Shown in pieces: positions 6,557-9,536 of a stretch of 9,536 bases of DNA. Under the pieces are notes generated by a model. That model did no database searches. It was not told where the DNA came from and saw only the letters and a program-made list of their open reading frames with translations. Location: positions 1 to 9,536 of the forward strand of contig JAXDLH010000361.1 in assembly GCA_034666705.1 (NCBI GenBank), written 5' to 3'. The position numbers and the translations under genes are program-made. This stretch comes from JAXDLH01 sp034666705. Lineage in GTDB: Bacteria > Chloroflexota > UBA6077 > SHYK01. Positions within the stretch are counted from its first letter, which is position 1. Each line of letters starts with the position of its first letter.

Positions 6557-6561
6557 AGAGG
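6557..6561 (+). promoter_or_regulatory. Ribosome binding site for a TTG start at 6569
   Basis: AGAGG lies seven bases before TTG at 6569. The first in-frame ATG comes after the conserved N-terminal metal-site motif, so the TTG start is required to keep an intact enzyme. Confidence 0.7.
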
Positions 6562-6568
6562 TGGGATC

Positions 6569-7594
6569 TTGCGTATTGATGCAGATGCACACGTGGATGA
6601 AACCGAAACGACCTGGGATTACATGGATGAGAGCGAGGAACGGTTCCGTCCTCTCAGTCTCGACCCGGGAGTACCGATCTCGCCCAGCGATCCGCGGCCG
6701 CACCGTCTCTGGCTGACCGACCGACTCTCAGGCGGAGACGAGGGACACGTCCAGATGCGCCGCTGGCGAGATGACAAGCGGACCGGGACCACCCAGGTCA
6801 CTCGGGAGCTTATTGACGTGGATTCCCGAGTACGCCACATGGATGAATTGCGAATTGACGTCCAGGTCCTCTACCCCACGTTCCTTCTGAATGGCGTTGC
6901 GACCGAGCGCCCGGAAGCGGAGTTCGCCATCACCAGGTCGTACAACCGATGGATTGCGGCGGCCGCGGCGAGGAGCCGGGGGCGACTCCGGTGGGTTGTG
7001 CTTCTCCCGTTCTTGAGCATGGACAAGGCGCTGGAAGAGCTCCGGTGGGCGAGGGATCACGGTGCCTGCGGGGTGCTCATGAAGACTCGCGGCGAGATCG
7101 GAAAACGGAGTGCCAGCGATCCCTACTTCTTTCCGCTCTATGAGGAAGCCAGCAAGCTTGACGTTCCGGTCTGTTGGCACGGCGGGCGGGCTCCCTCGTC
7201 GTTTACGTCATTGGTCGAGGACGGCACGCCGGAACAGTTTCCGTCTCTGCGATTTGGCTGGATCGAGACCAGCGCGTCGTGGATCCCCTACCTCCATGCT
7301 GACCTCGTGGCGAAGAATCATCTCCGGACGTTCCGACCGGTCGATTTGAAGCAGGACCTCTTCCGTCGGTACCGGCTCTATGTTTCCTGCCACACGGCTG
7401 ACGATCTGCCCTATATCCTGCAATACGGAACTGAAGACAACCTCATGATCGGGACTGACTACTCGCATGCCGATCAGTATGGTGAGATCGAGGCGCTGGA
7501 CGTCATCGAACAACGCGGAGCGCAGGGCCAGATCCCCGCGGTCGTTGCCCGCAAGATCCTGGACGACAATCCGCGCTGCTTTTACGGAATCTGA
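6569..7594 (+). CDS. Amidohydrolase_2 family metal-dependent hydrolase/decarboxylase
   Basis: A 341-residue TIM-barrel enzyme of the amidohydrolase-related family (ACMSD/LigW-like group), cytoplasmic with no signal. It starts at TTG, giving the N-terminal motif 'DADAHVDE' (residues 4-11), the usual D-x-H-x-x-E variant of the first metal site. Further marks are 'MDELRIDVQVLYPTFL' (91-106), 'PVCWHGG' with His203 as a metal or catalytic ligand, 'FPSLRFGWIETSASWIPYL' (224-242) with Glu233, 'GTDYSHAD' with Asp297 at the end of the barrel, and the C-terminal 'KILDDNPRCFYGI'. All expected active-site positions are present, so it is probably active. Known relatives hydrolyse C-N or C-O bonds or decarboxylate aromatic acids without oxygen; the reaction here is not predictable. 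It sits between SBP-B (62 bases upstream) and SBP-C (20 bases downstream), so it may process what those proteins help import. It is paralogous to the gene at the right edge. Confidence 0.92.
   Translation: MRIDADAHVDETETTWDYMDESEERFRPLSLDPGVPISPSDPRPHRLWLTDRLSGGDEGHVQMRRWRDDKRTGTTQVTRELIDVDSRVRHMDELRIDVQVLYPTFLLNGVATERPEAEFAITRSYNRWIAAAAARSRGRLRWVVLLPFLSMDKALEELRWARDHGACGVLMKTRGEIGKRSASDPYFFPLYEEASKLDVPVCWHGGRAPSSFTSLVEDGTPEQFPSLRFGWIETSASWIPYLHADLVAKNHLRTFRPVDLKQDLFRRYRLYVSCHTADDLPYILQYGTEDNLMIGTDYSHADQYGEIEALDVIEQRGAQGQIPAVVARKILDDNPRCFYGI
7553..7576 (+). repeat. 24-nt inverted repeat, left copy
   Basis: These 24 bases are identical to the reverse complement of 9352-9375. They encode the conserved K-I-L-D-D-N-P-R motif near the end of the amidohydrolase. 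The partner encodes the same motif in the right-edge, minus-strand paralogue. Confidence 0.8.
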
Positions 7595-7614
7595 CGGGCC
7601 TGGAGGAGATTCAC

Positions 7615-9303
7615 ATGCGTCTCACCCGGACAACGCTCATCGCCATCTGGTTCGCCTCCACCGCACTGGTGGCATGCGGAGGGACGGCACGGCCTGCATC
7701 CCCAGTGGGCGACAGCGCCGTCGGACAAGCCACCGCGGCGCCGAAGCGCATCGCGGCCGCGATCCGCGCTGACCCGCCACAGGCGATCAACTCCTTTGCC
7801 GGCACCATACCGGGGACCGAGGCCATTGAGGTGTTGTTGAACTCGGGGCTCTCCGTCGTCGATAACCACGGGCTGCTGACACCACAGTTGGCCACCGCGG
7901 TTCCGAGCCTCGCGAATGGCCTGTGGCAAACGTTCCCAGACGGGCGGATGCAGACCACCTGGCACTTGGCGCCGGGCGCGCAGTGGCATGATGGCGCTCC
8001 ACTGACCTCAGGCGACCTCGCTTTTACGATCCAGGTAGGTCAGAAAATCCCCGGATTCCGTCACCCCGGATCGAGATGGATTGAGAGCGTCGAAACGCCC
8101 GATGCCTCGACCATCGTGGTCAGTTGGGTCCAGCCGTACATCTACGCTGACAGCCTCTTCGCGCCGCGACCGGAGACTGCGTGCTACTGCACCCCCCTCC
8201 CTGACCATCTCCTCGCCCCCACTTTTGCAGACGATCCGGACAAGCTCATAACCCTTCCCTATTGGGGAAGCGATTTCATAGGCACCGGGCCGTTCCGGCT
8301 CCGCGAGTTCGTCCTGGGCAGCCACATCCTCCTCGACGCCAATAATCTGTATGTCACGGGCCGGCCCAAAGTCGATGAAATTGACGTGCAGTTCATCCCT
8401 GACCCGAACGCGTTGACGGCTAACATCTTGTCTGGGAGAGTGGACTTGACCCTCGGGCGAGGGTTAAGCGTAGAGGATGCGATCGACATTCGCGACCGCT
8501 GGTCGGAGGGTCGGATGGCGGGGAATATGCTGTTTGTGGTGGTGATGTTTCCCCAATTCATCAACCCTAATCCATCGACCCTCGCCGACACTCGGCTCCG
8601 GCAGGGCCTGTATTCCGCCATCGACCGTCAGCAAATGGCGGACACGATTCAACATGGACTGGTCTCGGTTGCCGATAGCTTCCTCACCCCGAGCAGCCCG
8701 GACTACGCGGACACGCTGAGCGCCGTCGTGCGCTACCCATACGATCCGCGACGGGCCATCCAATTGATCGAAAGCGTTGGCTACACCAGGGATGCTGAGG
8801 GTTCGTTCCGCGACGCCGCCAACCAGAAGCTGTCCATCGGGATTCGTGCGAACACCAACGACAACCTGGCCATGCACTCAATGCTGGCCGTCGCCGATTT
8901 TTGGCGCCCAGTTGGCGTCGACGTGGATGCAGTGCCGGTCCCCGTCCCGCTGCAAACGGATCGAAGCTACGTCGCCGCCTTTCCGAGCTTCCGGTTGCAG
9001 ATGTACCCTGGCCGGTCCGACGTCTTCTCCAACTTCCGCAGTGCGGCGCAACCGAACCAATCAGGCTCGTACACGAACCCTGAATTCGATACGCTGATCG
9101 ACCGCTTCCAGGGCACCGTGTCCAGACCGGAGCAGGTCGACGTGCTCCGCGGGATCGTGGGCCACATCACCGAGAACCTGAACATGATGACGCTGTTCTA
9201 TCAGCTCGAGCCGACGATGATCGGCAATCGGGTGCAGCACGTGGATGCGAAGGGTGTTGGATCGACTCCAGCCTGGAACGCCGCGGAGTGGGATGTCATC
9301 TGA
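7615..9303 (+). CDS. ABC transporter substrate-binding lipoprotein, family 5 (SBP-C)
   Basis: A 562-residue SBP_bac_5 protein. GGAGGAG at 7602-7608 precedes the ATG. The signal has a basic start (MRLTR), a hydrophobic core and the lipobox L-V-A-C with lipidated Cys21, followed by a Gly/Ala/Pro linker. Family marks are 'LATAVPSLANG', 'DGRMQTTWHLAPGAQWHDG' (WHDG at 124-127), 'FIGTGPFRL' (221-229), 'GRPKVDEIDVQF', and 'LRQGLYSAIDRQQMADTI'. It ends 'PAWNAAEWDVI', like SBP-B. A short insert with two neighbouring cysteines (CYC, encoded near 8181-8189) between the first-lobe strands is absent from SBP-A and SBP-B; the pair is too close for a simple disulfide with each other but could pair elsewhere. 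It begins 20 bases after the amidohydrolase stop, so it is almost certainly co-transcribed. As with the other two, no transporter membrane subunits are adjacent and the substrate cannot be named. Confidence 0.92.
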   Translation: MRLTRTTLIAIWFASTALVACGGTARPASPVGDSAVGQATAAPKRIAAAIRADPPQAINSFAGTIPGTEAIEVLLNSGLSVVDNHGLLTPQLATAVPSLANGLWQTFPDGRMQTTWHLAPGAQWHDGAPLTSGDLAFTIQVGQKIPGFRHPGSRWIESVETPDASTIVVSWVQPYIYADSLFAPRPETACYCTPLPDHLLAPTFADDPDKLITLPYWGSDFIGTGPFRLREFVLGSHILLDANNLYVTGRPKVDEIDVQFIPDPNALTANILSGRVDLTLGRGLSVEDAIDIRDRWSEGRMAGNMLFVVVMFPQFINPNPSTLADTRLRQGLYSAIDRQQMADTIQHGLVSVADSFLTPSSPDYADTLSAVVRYPYDPRRAIQLIESVGYTRDAEGSFRDAANQKLSIGIRANTNDNLAMHSMLAVADFWRPVGVDVDAVPVPVPLQTDRSYVAAFPSFRLQMYPGRSDVFSNFRSAAQPNQSGSYTNPEFDTLIDRFQGTVSRPEQVDVLRGIVGHITENLNMMTLFYQLEPTMIGNRVQHVDAKGVGSTPAWNAAEWDVI

Positions 9304-9333
9304 GCCCTCGACCTGGGAAGGGCCTCCGAGCCG

Positions 9334-9536
9334 CTACAGTCCGTAGAGGGCGCGCGGATTGTCGTCCAGGATCTTCCGCACCGTCTCAGGCGAAAGCTCG
9401 CTGATTTCCCGGAAGTTCTTCAACGCCTCCAACTCAGCCGCGGTATCTGCGTGTCCATAGTCGGAACCGATTACGAGGTTATCGTCCCCGACACATTGAA
9501 TGACGTACGACAGGTCATCATTGGTTTGACACGCAA
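9334..9536 (-). CDS. Amidohydrolase_2 family protein, C-terminal part (5' truncated by window edge)
   Basis: On the minus strand an open frame enters from the right edge and ends at the TAG at 9336-9334, giving the last 66 residues. These read 'ACQTNDDLSYVIQCVGDDN', then 'LVIGSDYGHADTAAELEAL', and end 'KILDDNPRALYGL'. They align residue for residue with the end of the amidohydrolase at 6569-7594 (SCHTADDLPYILQYGTEDN; GTDYSHAD; KILDDNPRCFYGI), including the catalytic Asp of the G-[ST]-D-Y motif. It is therefore a paralogue in opposite orientation, convergent with SBP-C; only 30 bases separate the two stop codons. The N-terminal metal site and the start are outside the window, so activity cannot be judged. 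Confidence 0.88.
   Translation of the reverse strand, partial: ACQTNDDLSYVIQCVGDDNLVIGSDYGHADTAAELEALKNFREISELSPETVRKILDDNPRALYGL
9352..9375 (-). repeat. 24-nt inverted repeat, right copy
   Basis: Reverse-complement partner of 7553-7576, inside the C-terminal coding end of the right-edge amidohydrolase. Together the copies bracket the SBP-C gene. Confidence 0.8.

Noticed and set aside
9304..9333. GCCCT/AGGGC (9304-9308, 9319-9323) as a terminator between the convergent SBP-C and right-edge genes
   Set aside because: A five-pair stem with a 10-base loop and no T-tract on either strand is too weak to call, even though a terminator would be expected here.
1..9536. CRISPR array, phage, toxin-antitoxin, insertion sequence, tRNA or rRNA
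   Set aside because: No regularly spaced repeats, transposase motifs, small toxin-like pairs or structural RNA signatures were seen on either strand.

Overview
The window is high-GC bacterial DNA (roughly two-thirds G+C by eye), densely coding, with Shine-Dalgarno-led genes and GTG/TTG starts. It is dominated by solute-binding proteins (SBPs) that lack any transporter permease or ATPase partner, interspersed with amidohydrolases. Repeated SBP/amidohydrolase paralogues, and a secreted beta-sandwich protein of the 'NLIVNGDAEAG...YADNLSL' type, are common in environmental Chloroflexota and in other large-genome environmental lineages. That placement is a low-confidence inference; there is no rRNA or other marker gene here.

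Layout. (1) 2-481: C-terminal part of an NMT1/THI5/SsuA-like SBP, entering from the left edge. (2) 482-654: a 173-bp regulatory gap with palindromes, a near-direct repeat and an extended -10 promoter candidate. (3) 655-1722: a second THI5/SsuA-like SBP with no signal peptide, overlapping by four bases (3') (4) 1719-3410, a family-5 (oligopeptide/nickel type) SBP lipoprotein, SBP-A. (5) 3439-4113: a small secreted galactose-binding-like protein. (6) 4221-4610, minus strand: a VOC/glyoxalase-fold protein that converges on gene 5 across a strong hairpin and diverges from (7) 4779-6506, SBP-B. (8) 6569-7594: an amidohydrolase_2 family metalloenzyme with a TTG start. (9) 7615-9303: SBP-C. (10) 9334-9536, minus strand: the C-terminus of a second amidohydrolase, paralogous to gene 8, running off the right edge.

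Two transcription units are likely on the plus strand: 655-3410 (perhaps to 4113), and 4779-9303. SBP-A, B and C are clear paralogues, as are the two THI5-like proteins and the two amidohydrolases, so the region looks like an accessory island built by repeated duplication of 'binding protein + hydrolase' modules. A reasonable but unproven reading is that the lipoproteins capture related organic solutes, a permease encoded elsewhere imports them, and the amidohydrolases (hydrolysis or decarboxylation) process them in the cytosol. I see no CRISPR, phage, IS element, tRNA or rRNA, and no clearly novel system. The most unusual points are the orphan SBP expansion, the signal-less SBP coupled to a lipoprotein SBP, and a 24-nt inverted repeat that brackets SBP-C.
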